A program made the translations under genes and the position numbers. The notes under the pieces are model-generated. The model saw only the letters and a list, made by a program, of their open reading frames with translations. It searched no databases and was not told the DNA's origin. 64,000 nt of DNA from an uncultured Ruminococcus sp. (lineage in GTDB: Bacteria > Bacillota > Clostridia > Oscillospirales > Acutalibacteraceae), in contig CADBYC010000012.1 in the NCBI GenBank assembly GCA_902798755.1, positions 1 to 64,000 of the forward strand, in the 5' to 3' direction. Positions 51,962-60,726 of this stretch are shown piece by piece (the stretch's first letter is position 1; each line of letters begins with the position of its first letter).

Positions 51962-52594
51962 ATGAATGTATATGATTTTGATAAAACGATATTCCCTACG
52001 GACTGTTCGATCGGCTTTTTTATCTGGTGTATGAAACGGCATCCTAAGCTGTGTTTCACCTTTGCTCCGAAAGTGGTAATAAACCTGATCAAGCGAAAAT
52101 TGGGAATAATGCCGGAGTATCTGATGCAGCGTGAGTTTTTTGGCTATTTGACGCTGATCGATGATTTTGATGAACAGATCGAGCGTTATTGGGACAAAAA
52201 CGAGAAAAAGATCGCCCCTTGGTATCTGGCTCAAAAAAAGCCCGACGATCTGATCATCAGCGCATCGCCCGACTGCATCATCGGACCTATTGCTAAAAGG
52301 CTCGGCGTGAACTTCATGGCGACGGAATTCAACCGTAAGTACGGAGTGTTTTTGCATAACCTGATGTACGCGCAGGAAAAGGCACAGTACATGATCGACC
52401 ACGGCTTTCCGAAAATCGATCATTTTTATTCCGACTCTCTTTCGGACACACCGATTGCTTTGTGCGCCGAAAAAGCGTATCTGGTAAAAGATAAAGCCCG
52501 TACCATCGTTGACTGGCCTGATTTGGACGAGGAAACCCTTAGTAAGGTTTATGAGAAAGTCGACACGGGATGGAGCGTCCATATCGACGAATAA
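51962..52594 (+). CDS. HAD-IB family phosphatase (paralogue)
   Basis: A 210-residue HAD hydrolase. Motif I is YDFDKTIFPTD (nucleophile Asp residue 5), motif II is LIISASPDCII, and the acidic motif is FYSDSLSDTPIALC. The helical cap (about 18-95) contains PKLCFTFAPKVVINLIKRKLG. It parallels the protein at 44132-44716, with a similar start and motif spacing. It lies 53 bases after the kinase gene and 12 bases before the broken sugar-kinase gene, so it may process a sugar phosphate, but that is only from position. Confidence 0.88.
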   Translation: MNVYDFDKTIFPTDCSIGFFIWCMKRHPKLCFTFAPKVVINLIKRKLGIMPEYLMQREFFGYLTLIDDFDEQIERYWDKNEKKIAPWYLAQKKPDDLIISASPDCIIGPIAKRLGVNFMATEFNRKYGVFLHNLMYAQEKAQYMIDHGFPKIDHFYSDSLSDTPIALCAEKAYLVKDKARTIVDWPDLDEETLSKVYEKVDTGWSVHIDE

Positions 52595-52606
52595 GAGGAT
52601 GAGTCA

Positions 52607-54219
52607 ATGTATATCATCATTTATGACTTCGGAACAAGCAGCGTTAAAACCTGTCTGTTTCAAATCGATTCACAAATCCATCTTGTAGCGGGCGCTTCTG
52701 CCGAGTACGGCCTTTACGTTTCCGATAACGGAGGCGCAGAACAGGATGTGGAAGAATGGTGGAACGCGATTTGTTCAACTACGCGTAATGTGTTAAAGAA
52801 ATCAGATGTTAAACCCAATGAAATAGAAGGAATGGCGTTCTGTTCTCAGATGCAGGGAGCGGTTTTTGTTGACGAAAACGGAAACGCCCTTAGACGCCCG
52901 ATGAACTATCTCGATCAAAAGGGCTTTAAAGAATACAAGGAATGTATGGGCAGCGGCATCATCAAGGTTTCAGGCTGCAGCCTTTATAAGCTTGTGCGGA
53001 ATCTGCTTGTCAATTACGCGGGCTCAACCAGAAGTGGGTTGAAAACAACGAACCGGAAACTTTCAAAAAGATCTATAAATGGCTGGATATCGGTGACTAC
53101 CTCGTTTCTCGCTGCACCGGCAGGATCGTCAGGACTGCCGATACCGCCTTTGCGACCTTCCTTTATGATACACGTAAGGGGAAGGAAGGATGGAATAAAG
53201 GTCTTTTGAAGATGTACAAAGTGAATCCCGATCATATGCCTCAGATCATCGACTGTACGGATCTGGCCGGCAGGCTTACAGAGAAAGCGGCTCGGGAGCT
53301 CGGGCTCGTAGAAGGAATCCCTGTCTTCGGTGGTGGCGGCGACACCACCTTTGTCAATATCGGCGCCGGATGCACAAAGCCGGGAGACACGCATATATAT
53401 GTCGGAACATCGGGATGGGTATCGACCTTTATGGATCATCAAACCGTCGATATCAACGCTATGATAACAGGCGTTCTGTCCGCCAAGCACGGTTACTTCA
53501 ATTATTACGCGGAATTGGAAACAGCCGGAAAATGCTTTGAATGGGTCATGGAACATCTTGCGTTGGATGAAATCGGCGTTTATCTGAGCAACACCACTGT
53601 GACAGATGATATCGAAAGCAAGTATACAAGCCTCTATGATTATCTTTCCGTAGAGATCAGCAAGATACCTCCCGGAGCAAACGGCGTGATCTTTACCCCT
53701 TGGCTCCACGGTAACCGCTGTCCGTTTGAGGACTCTAATGCAGGAGGAATGTTTTTTAACATCAGGATCGAAACCGGCAAGAGAGATATGCTCCGCGCGG
53801 TTTTGGAGGGGATTTGTTATCATCTGCGCTGGCTGTTGGAATGCGAAGAGAAAAAGGTAAAAACATCCGATACGATTCGATTTGTCGGCGGAGGAGCGTT
53901 ATCTCCCGTTACCTGCCAGATGCTGGCGGACATTACGGGAAGAACAATAGAGACGATTGCCAACACTCAGGAAGTTGGCGCGATCGGAACGGCGCTCGTT
54001 GTTGCGGCGGGTATCCAAGGCGAGGATGTGCTTGCGTTATCGCGTCGGTTGGTAAAACCCAATCATGTATACATTCCTGATCCCGGGAACAAGAGAATAT
54101 ACGAACGCAACTACAGAGTTTTCAAAAACCTCTACAAGTCTAACGCCTCGAATTTTAAGAATATAAACGCAGGCGATCCTTGTCTATCTTCTGATCAACT
54201 CGACGATGAGCGCCGATAA
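52607..54219 (+). pseudogene. FGGY-family carbohydrate kinase, frameshifted
   Basis: The N-terminal frame from 52607 has the kinase opening IIYDFGTSSVKTCLF and GMAFCSQMQGAVFVDENG. Near 53020 the reading shifts by one frame; another frame then continues without loss (NQKWVENNEPETFKKIYKWL, then DYLVSRCTGRIVRTADTAFA) into the C-terminal ATP-binding half (YVGTSGWVSTFM, FVGGGALSPVTCQMLADITG, NTQEVGAIGTALVVAAG) to 54219. A single indel explains everything. Intact, it would be about 535 residues, resembling xylulokinase-type kinases. The two fragments could be made separately; whether they assemble is unknown. Sequencing error should be ruled out. Confidence 0.8.
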
Positions 54220-54331
54220 GATGGTTGAGATCGACAACAGCGCGCTGAAAAAACGTCTGTCAGATAATCAGATCGTGTTTGATGACAGGGTAATGAAAAA
54301 GTACAAGGGTATATTCTTCAAAAGGTCTTGA
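54206..54331 (+). pseudogene. orphan C-terminal coding fragment
   Basis: A frame with no start of its own runs to a stop at 54331; from an ATG at 54206 it reads MSADKMVEIDNSALKKRLSD and ends KYKGIFFKRS. The 10 codons before it (AILVYLLINS) also look protein-like, following a stop. It has normal codon use and looks like the tail of a gene whose front was lost. The family is not recognised. It overlaps the end of the sugar-kinase remnant. Confidence 0.35.
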
Positions 54332-54630
54332 TCATTTTCATAGTATCAATTCTGATCCACATAATCCTTCTATTCTATCGGACTCTGAATATATGTACAT
54401 CGAAATAAAAAGCCTGTATCAAAAGCCTTTGAAGTATATGAACAAATCTTAGTCAGTTGACAAAAAACTTGACGAAACGATTGCTTGAAAAAGAGAAAAG
54501 CTCAGAAACAGCTTATTCAAGCCATTTCTGAGCAAAGATTGTGGTCGAGGTAACGAGGTTAAATATTGAGGATAAATGTTTTCTTAACACCCTTTCCAAT
54601 CCTGTCACAATCCTATCTCAACAAAATAAA
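54332..54630. other. non-coding gap beside tRNA-Pro
   Basis: No gene is seen. An inverted pair GCTCAGAAA/TTTCTGAGC (about 54499-54534) could form a hairpin. At 54542-54551, TGGTCGAGGT repeats exactly the last ten bases of tRNA-Pro as read on the plus strand (54661-54670), followed by a weaker match. Confidence 0.4.
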
Positions 54631-54657
54631 AAAGACCGCCCTAAAGCGGTCTCTTTT
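54631..54657 (-). terminator. terminator of the tRNA-Gln/tRNA-Pro transcript
   Basis: AAAGACCGC pairs with GCGGTCTCTTT around a short loop, with T run on the minus strand; it lies directly past the 3' end of tRNA-Pro. Confidence 0.75.
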
Positions 54658-54660
54658 ATT

Positions 54661-54737
<77 letters not shown>

Positions 54738-54768
54738 AAAAACACAGCCCCGAAAGAATCGGGGCCAT

Positions 54769-54842
54769 TGGCTGCGGAACTAGGATTCGAACCCAGACAT
54801 ACAGAGTCAGAGTCTGCTGTGCTACCCTTACACAATTCCGCA
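54769..54842 (-). tRNA. tRNA-Gln (anticodon CTG)
   Basis: A 74-base minus-strand tRNA: acceptor TGCGGAA/TTCCGCA, anticodon loop CTCTGAC, T arm with GGGTTCGAATCC and encoded CCA. A GC-rich hairpin (GCCCCGA/TCGGGGC) separates it from tRNA-Pro. Confidence 0.93.
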
Positions 54843-54927
54843 TTGCACTTCTACTATTATAATCAAATATTATAATCAAAAAATGCAATCTGTCAAGTGC
54901 TTTTTACAATATTTTTAAAACGAATAT

Positions 54928-55923
54928 TTATGTATTCTTCAACTGTCTGACATCCTCGCCGATAAAGTCGAGCCTGTCGCATGAGCCGATCACGCGCGAG
55001 AAGAAGCGCTGGGAGTAAGCATTGATCATTTCGTCGATCATCATGTTGGTACTGATGATCATCGGCTTGCCCGCCATCAAACGTGAATTGAACAGGTTAT
55101 ATACGGTGGAACGCGTAAATTCTGTCGAGAACTCTGTTCCTAAGTCGTCCAGCACAAGCAGGTCACATTTGAGCAGTGATTGATAGGTGTCCTCCTGATC
55201 GGCATATTTATAGCTGAAATGCTCCTTTTCCAGTTTGAAAAGGATATCGGGAGCGGTCGTATAGATGACGGACATGCCCTTTCTGATCACCGCGTTGGCG
55301 ATCGCAAGGCTCAGATGGGTCTTGCCCAGTCCCGTCGCGCCCATAAAGAGCAGACTCTTGCTGTGCGGCGTGAAATGATCGGCGTAATCGACGCAATAGC
55401 GGTAGATCTTCGACATTCTGTTGAACGGGATCCTGCCTTCGCTGTCAGGCGATTGGCTATAGTATTTCAGATCAAAGCTGTCAAAGGTGTAATCCTTGAG
55501 AGAAAGATTATCAGAGAGCCTCTCCCCCGCTATATCCGACATCAGCTTCGTCAGACATTCGCAGATATCCGTGCGATTGTCGTGTTCGATATAGCCTGTG
55601 TCCTTGCATTTTTCACAGTGATAACGCGGCTCGAACACATTCTTGCGGATATGATGTTCTTCAAGGATCCTGTCCTGCTCTTCCTGCAGGCTGAGACTGC
55701 GTTCGCTGAGCTGCTCAATACTCTCCTGACCGCCTGACGGCGCTTTGATGACGGATTTAGCGATAGACGCGCCGATCGACTGTAATTCAAAGTCGATCTC
55801 CTGTAACCGCGGGATCTCCTGAAAGAGCTGTTCGCGGGTGTATTCGGCGTTTCTGATCGCGCTCTGTCGGCGTTCGGACAAACGGTTTGTCGCTTCTAAA
55901 AATATCTCTTGTGAGTAAGCCAT
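54928..55923 (-). CDS. DnaI/DnaC-type helicase loader ATPase
   Basis: A 331-residue AAA+ protein. The N-terminal helical region (to about 100) is followed by a zinc cluster (YHCEKCKDTGYIEHDN, then CECL). The ATPase domain has Walker A FMGATGLGKTHLSLA (about 190), Walker B LLVLDDLGTEF and the sensor ISTNMMIDEM; the end is RVIGSCDRLDFIGEDVRQL. DnaI loads the replicative helicase with DnaB and DnaD. The gene directly upstream on the same strand encodes a DnaD-domain protein, which supports this over an IstB transposition helper. Confidence 0.9.
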   Translation of the reverse strand: MAYSQEIFLEATNRLSERRQSAIRNAEYTREQLFQEIPRLQEIDFELQSIGASIAKSVIKAPSGGQESIEQLSERSLSLQEEQDRILEEHHIRKNVFEPRYHCEKCKDTGYIEHDNRTDICECLTKLMSDIAGERLSDNLSLKDYTFDSFDLKYYSQSPDSEGRIPFNRMSKIYRYCVDYADHFTPHSKSLLFMGATGLGKTHLSLAIANAVIRKGMSVIYTTAPDILFKLEKEHFSYKYADQEDTYQSLLKCDLLVLDDLGTEFSTEFTRSTVYNLFNSRLMAGKPMIISTNMMIDEMINAYSQRFFSRVIGSCDRLDFIGEDVRQLKNT

Positions 55924-55977
55924 AATTCACTCCTCATGTTTTGAGCGTTTTCACTCATTTTCGAACCATATTTCATA

Positions 55978-57003
55978 TCAATCATCGAACAAAGATGTGT
56001 TCTTGTATTTTTCGACGTCAAATGAAGCGCCGTCTGTTAAAAATACCGAACCTTTTCCTTTGTTGGTCTTGGGTTTTGCCTTCGGGTTGCTTTTTGTTGA
56101 CGCTTCCATCTGCCGCAGCGCGTCAAGGGATTTGATACCCTTTTCATACCAGCGCTTCAAGATCGCGTTGATATAGCTGATATTATACTCGCCCTTGATG
56201 TTGACGCATCGTTCATAGGCTTCGACGATCATTTCATCGCTGAATTTCCATGTTACGACCCAGCGGTTCGCGTTATCAAGCTGAGCATGGGTCGGATTGC
56301 CGACGTTGCGGATACCCAAAAGCTTGGACACTGTCTTCCAAGACTCACGGGACTGTGACAAGCGTTCGATCTCACGCTCGGCGTCTTGATCGGTTTTAAT
56401 GCCTTCATCTGCCCATCGGGTAGCGAAACGCTCGAGATCGCGCATATTGGCGCGCCCGATCGATGCGAGGTAATGCAGCAGCAGAGCAATCACGGAGCAC
56501 GGGATACCGAACGAATCATACAGCATGACCAAGGTCGAAGTATCGCCCGGGGATAACGGCTTTTGCAGGACTGTCTGCGCTTCCTCCATCAATCCCGCAA
56601 GGTTTTTATCTTCTTGAAGCAGCTTTGCGACAAACGCGGGATCGGGACGGCGTGGGCGGGATACAGCGGTATGCGATTTTGGAGCAGGTTCCGTTTCAGC
56701 TATGTGCTGAGCTTGCGGCTTTATTGTCTGTTCCTGAGCGGTATCGGAAGGAACGAGCACATTATCATGCTTTGAGAGCAATTCGCGCTCTATCCAGAAA
56801 TCGACAGCATTTCTGATCTCTTCCTCAGATAAGCGAAGAGCGGAAGAGAGCTGTTCATCCGACAGGTCTTTATCTGAATGGCGAAGCAGATATAATAAAA
56901 CCTTCAGCTGTGATTCGGAAGCGATCTTGATATGTTGATCAACAACAGAGGAAGGCACGGCAAAAACGCTCTTCCACTGTCCGAGATTGATTTGATAAGG
57001 CAT
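55978..57003 (-). CDS. DnaD-domain replication initiation protein
   Basis: A 341-residue protein. The N-terminal winged-helix part (VVDQHIKIASESQLKVLLYLL, SDEQLSSALRLSEEEIRNAV) is followed by a variable linker and two DnaB/DnaD C-terminal-type helical domains (about 130-195 and 210-285), the second ending YERCVNIKGEYNISYINAILKRWYEKGI, the family's YxxxIxxxW motif. Its product should help load the helicase with the loader ATPase encoded just downstream. The order and orientation match the dnaD-dnaI pair of many clostridia. Confidence 0.88.
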   Translation of the reverse strand: MPYQINLGQWKSVFAVPSSVVDQHIKIASESQLKVLLYLLRHSDKDLSDEQLSSALRLSEEEIRNAVDFWIERELLSKHDNVLVPSDTAQEQTIKPQAQHIAETEPAPKSHTAVSRPRRPDPAFVAKLLQEDKNLAGLMEEAQTVLQKPLSPGDTSTLVMLYDSFGIPCSVIALLLHYLASIGRANMRDLERFATRWADEGIKTDQDAEREIERLSQSRESWKTVSKLLGIRNVGNPTHAQLDNANRWVVTWKFSDEMIVEAYERCVNIKGEYNISYINAILKRWYEKGIKSLDALRQMEASTKSNPKAKPKTNKGKGSVFLTDGASFDVEKYKNTSLFDD

Positions 57004-57102
57004 AAGCTACATCCTTTGTAAAATGTGGAATATCAGTATATCACAAAATTTGATGAATTTCTACTTGAATTGAAAATATTTCATGAACTTTTGTCGGCTC
57101 GC

Positions 57103-57131
57103 TTGACTTCACTCGCGATTCGTATTATACT
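57103..57131 (+). promoter_or_regulatory. promoter of tRNA-Gly
   Basis: TTGACT, 17 bases, TATACT, ending 13 bases before the tRNA. Confidence 0.7.
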
Positions 57132-57144
57132 GAGCTACAGAAAC

Positions 57145-57219
57145 GCGGATGTAGTTCAATGGTAGAGCGCAACCTTCCCAAGGTTGATGTTGCGGGTTCG
57201 AGCCCCGTTATCCGCTCCA
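57145..57219 (+). tRNA. tRNA-Gly (anticodon CCC)
   Basis: A 75-base tRNA: acceptor GCGGATG/TATCCGC, anticodon loop TTCCCAA, T arm CGGGTTCGAGCCCCG and encoded CCA. Confidence 0.94.
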
Positions 57220-57244
57220 AGGCTTGCTCAGGCGAGCCTTTTTC
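57219..57244 (+). terminator. tRNA-Gly terminator
   Basis: AAGGCTTGC pairs with GCGAGCCTT (one wobble pair) followed by TTTTC, immediately after the tRNA. Confidence 0.75.
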
Positions 57245-57273
57245 TTTAAATAATTATTTTCAAGGAGTTCAAT

Positions 57274-57522
57274 ATGAAATATTCTTACATTCCGCGCGGC
57301 GTTTGCTCGCGTATGATCGAACTGGATATTGAGGACGACGTCATCAAAAGCTGTCGCTTTTTAGGCGGCTGTAACGGTAATTTGCAAGGTATCGGCAAAT
57401 TAGTACAGGGTATGGAGGTCGATAAAGCGATCGAAAGGCTCGAGGGCATCGACTGCGCCGGCAGAGGGACAAGCTGTCCCGATCAGCTGGCAAAGGCGCT
57501 CAAAGCTGCTCGGGAAGCATAA
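57274..57522 (+). CDS. TIGR03905-type TSCPD domain protein
   Basis: An 82-residue protein matching the small TSCPD-domain family TIGR03905. It has IPRGVCSRMIELDIEDDVIKS, the glycine/cysteine stretch GGCNGNLQGIGKLVQGM, and the name-giving RGTSCPDQLAKAL at the end. TSCPD domains also occur at the C-terminus of ribonucleotide reductases, but the stand-alone proteins have no assigned role. Cysteines in GVCS, GGCNG, DCAG and TSCPD could bind a metal. It overlaps the YdcF-like gene by one base (TAATG). Confidence 0.9.
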   Translation: MKYSYIPRGVCSRMIELDIEDDVIKSCRFLGGCNGNLQGIGKLVQGMEVDKAIERLEGIDCAGRGTSCPDQLAKALKAAREA

Positions 57523-58298
57523 TGAAAATGACGCTTCGTATCCTGCTGACGGTTATCGCGTGTGTGTTTCTTGTCTGGTTCATCGCGCCGATGGCTTTCG
57601 GCGTGCGCAACATCGGTAACGCGCTGGGCATCGTTATCTGTGCAGCCGTCATCTTCCGCTTCGGCTTTGCGGGCGTTTACGATAAGCTAAAGCTCATGAT
57701 GTGCTCGCACACCGCGACCACCGTGCTCCTTCGAATCATACAGATCGCAGCAAGCGCGTTCATCGTCTACGCGATCATCATATCAGGGTTTATGGTATAC
57801 GCGATGAACGTCCGTCCTTCAAGCAATGAGACAGCGGTCGTTTTAGGCGCGCAGGTAAAGCCTTGGGGCGCCAGCACGCTGTTGATGCAGCGTATCAACG
57901 CGGCGGAGCAGTATCTCACACAGAACCCATCATCAAAAGCGGTCGTCACGGGCGGACAGGGCGCGGACGAGCCGATGAGCGAAGCGCAGTGTATGTATGA
58001 TAACCTTACCGCCGCGGGGATCGAACCCTCGCGTATCCTTAGGGATGATCAGGCGAAGAACACCGAGGAAAACATTCGCTTTTCTTTTGATATCATCAAG
58101 CAGAATCGTTTGAATCAAGACGTTGTCATCGTCACGGACAGTTATCATCAGCTCCGCGCGCGGATCATCGCCCATAAAACGGACAAGTCCGTCAGGGTCA
58201 GCGCGGTGAACACGCATAACAATTATATCGGATTATCCGCCTATCCTACCTACTTTGTGCGCGAATGGCTCGCGATACCTGTCGAGCTATTGAAATAA
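57522..58298 (+). CDS. YdcF/DUF218-family membrane protein
   Basis: A 258-residue protein with three membrane helices in the first about 95 residues and a DUF218 (YdcF) domain outside. Landmarks are AVVLGAQVKPWGASTLLMQRI, VVTGGQGADEPMSEAQCM, AKNTEENIRFSF and VTDSYHQLRA. Relatives (SanA, ElyC, YdcF) act in envelope integrity or bind S-adenosylmethionine; the exact activity is unknown. It is translationally coupled to the TSCPD gene and ends at a bidirectional terminator. Confidence 0.9.
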   Translation: MKMTLRILLTVIACVFLVWFIAPMAFGVRNIGNALGIVICAAVIFRFGFAGVYDKLKLMMCSHTATTVLLRIIQIAASAFIVYAIIISGFMVYAMNVRPSSNETAVVLGAQVKPWGASTLLMQRINAAEQYLTQNPSSKAVVTGGQGADEPMSEAQCMYDNLTAAGIEPSRILRDDQAKNTEENIRFSFDIIKQNRLNQDVVIVTDSYHQLRARIIAHKTDKSVRVSAVNTHNNYIGLSAYPTYFVREWLAIPVELLK

Positions 58299-58304
58299 AC
58301 AGCA

Positions 58305-58331
58305 ACAGCCTCCCCTGTTTCGGGAGGCTGT
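58305..58331. terminator. bidirectional terminator between YdcF-like and prfB genes
   Basis: ACAGCCTCCC pairs with GGGAGGCTGT around a 7-base loop; it is followed by CATTTTAT. Confidence 0.85.
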
Positions 58332-58343
58332 CATTTTATCTGA

Positions 58344-59462
58344 TTATCCCTGTAATTCGCCGAGAGATAATGCTTTCAGATACGCGTTGATGAAGCCGTC
58401 GAGGTCGCCGTCCATGACAGCGTTGATGTTACCTGTTTCATAGGAAGTGCGGTGATCCTTGACCAGCGTATACGGCATGAATACATAGGAGCGGATCTGA
58501 GAGCCCCAGGTGATCTCTTTCTGTACGCCCTTGATGTCCTCGATCTTTTCCAAATGCTCGCGCTCTTTGATCTCCATGAGCTTTGATACCAGCATTTTCA
58601 TCGCGACGTCACGGTTCTGATACTGTGAACGCTCGACCTGAGAAGCGACGACGATACCCGTGGGGATATGGGTCAGACGAACAGCGGAAGAGGTCTTGTT
58701 GACCTTCTGACCGCCCGCGCCGGACGCGCGGTAAACGTCCATCTTGATCTCCTCGGGCGGAATCTCGACCTTGATATCATCATTGATCTCGGGCATGACC
58801 TCGAGAGACGAGAAGCTCGTATGTCTTCTGCCCGCGGAGTCAAAGGGAGATACGCGCACCAGACGGTGAACGCCCGCTTCGCTTTTCAAATAACCGTAGG
58901 CGTTCTCGCCCTCGATCAACAGGACAGCGCTCTTCAAGCCTGCTTCATCGCCGTCGAGATAGTCGATCTCTTTGACGTTGAAGCCGTGAGCGGTCGCCCA
59001 GCGGGTGTACATACGGTAGAGCATTTCTGCCCAATCCTGCGCTTCCGTACCGCCTGAACCGGCGTGGAAGGTCAGGATCGCGTTGTTCTTATCATATTCG
59101 CCTGTCAGCAATGTTTCTAAACGCTGGCGGTCGATCTCAGCGCGAATACCGTCAAGCTCAGACTGCGCTTCTTCGATCAGGCTCTCGTCCTCCGCTTCAT
59201 CGCCGAGCTCGATCAGCGCCAGAGCGTCCTCGTAGCGCGCTTCGAGCTTTTCGTATTTTTCGACCTTCGCTTTCAGATTCGCGGTGCGCTGTAAGATCTT
59301 CTGAGAGTTGTCCATATCGTCCCAGAAGCCCGGCTCAGCGGCACGGTTCTCGAGCTGCTGGATCTCGCTTCTCATCTGACCGAGACCTAAAGCGGACGCA
59401 AGGTCGTCTATCTCAGGCTTCATAGCCTCTAAGTTCAATTTCAGTTCTTCAAATTGCAGCAT
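58344..59462 (-). CDS. prfB: peptide chain release factor 2
   Basis: A 372-residue RF2. The stop-codon recognition region includes VRVSPFDSAGRRHTSFSS (with the SPF tripeptide that reads UGA) and the GGQ catalytic loop is GAGGQKVNKTSS. The frame runs without a break from the ATG at 59462 (MLQFEELKLNLEAMKPEIDD), through the place where many bacteria have an in-frame TGA and programmed +1 shift near codon 25. Neither the TGA nor the CTTTGA slip site is present. GAGGGA precedes the ATG. It is a single gene. Confidence 0.96.
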   Translation of the reverse strand: MLQFEELKLNLEAMKPEIDDLASALGLGQMRSEIQQLENRAAEPGFWDDMDNSQKILQRTANLKAKVEKYEKLEARYEDALALIELGDEAEDESLIEEAQSELDGIRAEIDRQRLETLLTGEYDKNNAILTFHAGSGGTEAQDWAEMLYRMYTRWATAHGFNVKEIDYLDGDEAGLKSAVLLIEGENAYGYLKSEAGVHRLVRVSPFDSAGRRHTSFSSLEVMPEINDDIKVEIPPEEIKMDVYRASGAGGQKVNKTSSAVRLTHIPTGIVVASQVERSQYQNRDVAMKMLVSKLMEIKEREHLEKIEDIKGVQKEITWGSQIRSYVFMPYTLVKDHRTSYETGNINAVMDGDLDGFINAYLKALSLGELQG

Positions 59463-59606
59463 ACTTGTCCCTCATTCAACTATTTTCAGCCGTTGACAGC
59501 ATTAGATTAACATTAAAATTATAATACAAAACCGTCTTGATGTAAAGATAAATCTTGCATAAAACAGATATAATGGATATAGCTTGTAATGTTAACAAAA
59601 AATTTG

Positions 59607-59635
59607 TTGCAGAATCGGCGATAATTTGTTATAAT
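59607..59635 (+). promoter_or_regulatory. promoter of the zinc-ribbon membrane protein gene
   Basis: TTGCAG, 17 bases, TATAAT, ending 29 bases before the ATG. Confidence 0.65.
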
Positions 59636-59664
59636 ATTATGACTAATATGATCAGGAGAAAAAT

Positions 59665-60681
59665 ATGGACTATATTGGAAATAAATGTCCCGCGTGTCAA
59701 AAGTACTTCCATGCCGATGACGACATCGTCGTATGTCCCGAATGCGGTACGCCGCACCATCGGGAATGTTACGAGCAGACAGGTCATTGCGCAAACGAGC
59801 GCTTGCACGCGCAGGGCTATGATTATCAGGCTGAGCATGAAAATGAGTCGAGTGAAAACGTCAAGCTCTGCCCCGCCTGCGGCAAAGAGAACGACAAAGA
59901 ATCATTCTTCTGCAAATACTGCGGCTCTCCCCTGACGCAGAACCGCGCTCAGTCGAATACTAACCAACAGCAGAATCCGAACGTCGGCGCGAGTCCCTTC
60001 GGCGGTCAGAATCAACAGTACGGTAACGCACACTTCAACACCGTATTCATGGACCCTCTCGGCGGCGTTCCGACCGATACCGACTTCGGCGACGGCGTGA
60101 CAGCGGGAGAAACGGCGAAATACGTTAAGCAGAATACCCCCTACTTCATTCGCGTGTTCTCCAATATCAAAAACTTCAACAGGAGCAAGTTCAACTTCGC
60201 GGCAGCGCTGTTCACGGGCGGCTATATGCTGTACCGCAAGATGTACAAGCTCGGCGCGCTGTTCGCCGCCTTACAGCTCGCGATGATGATCGTAGAGACC
60301 TACATCACCATTGCCTACAGCTCGCTGTTTGAGAGCTTCATTCAGTCTTATTCCAATGCCATGAGCACACAGGATATGCTGACAAAGCTCTCTCAGTTTA
60401 TCGGCGGCCTTTCATTTACCGATCTTCTGGTAATATATCTGCCGACCCTGCTCATGATCGCGCGGCTTGTCATGATGATCGTGATCGGACTATGCTTCAA
60501 CCGCATGTACTTCAAGCATTGCAAAAAGCAGATCGTTAAGATCAAAGAGACTGCGGGTGAAAATGAAAATCCCGAAACGGTTCTGCAAACCAAAGGCGGC
60601 GTGAATGTCGCTCTGGCGATCTCCCTCTTGGCGGCATATATCGTCATCGCCTATCTGCCAAACTTCTTAGTCAATTTTTGA
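59665..60681 (+). CDS. zinc-ribbon/RING-like membrane protein
   Basis: A 338-residue protein. The N-terminus has a RING-like zinc motif (CPACQKYFHADDDIVVCPEC, then CGTPHHRECYEQTGHC), followed by a second zinc ribbon (LCPACGKENDKESFFCKYCG, about 70-90). A Gln/Asn-rich linker (about 95-125) leads to a membrane region with three or four helices (about 180-290 and near 315-335), similar to DUF2628 modules. The zinc part is probably cytoplasmic and may bind protein; prokaryotic RING-type domains are known but ubiquitin-like activity cannot be claimed. It has its own promoter and precedes galU by about 45 bases. Confidence 0.8.
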   Translation: MDYIGNKCPACQKYFHADDDIVVCPECGTPHHRECYEQTGHCANERLHAQGYDYQAEHENESSENVKLCPACGKENDKESFFCKYCGSPLTQNRAQSNTNQQQNPNVGASPFGGQNQQYGNAHFNTVFMDPLGGVPTDTDFGDGVTAGETAKYVKQNTPYFIRVFSNIKNFNRSKFNFAAALFTGGYMLYRKMYKLGALFAALQLAMMIVETYITIAYSSLFESFIQSYSNAMSTQDMLTKLSQFIGGLSFTDLLVIYLPTLLMIARLVMMIVIGLCFNRMYFKHCKKQIVKIKETAGENENPETVLQTKGGVNVALAISLLAAYIVIAYLPNFLVNF

Positions 60682-60726
60682 TATGATATCATAGGATTTA
60701 AAATAACAGGAAAGGTAACAATCATC

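Noticed and set aside
54928..55923. IstB-type transposition helper
   Set aside because: The zinc cluster and the adjacent DnaD-domain gene point to a helicase loader; there is no IstA-like transposase.
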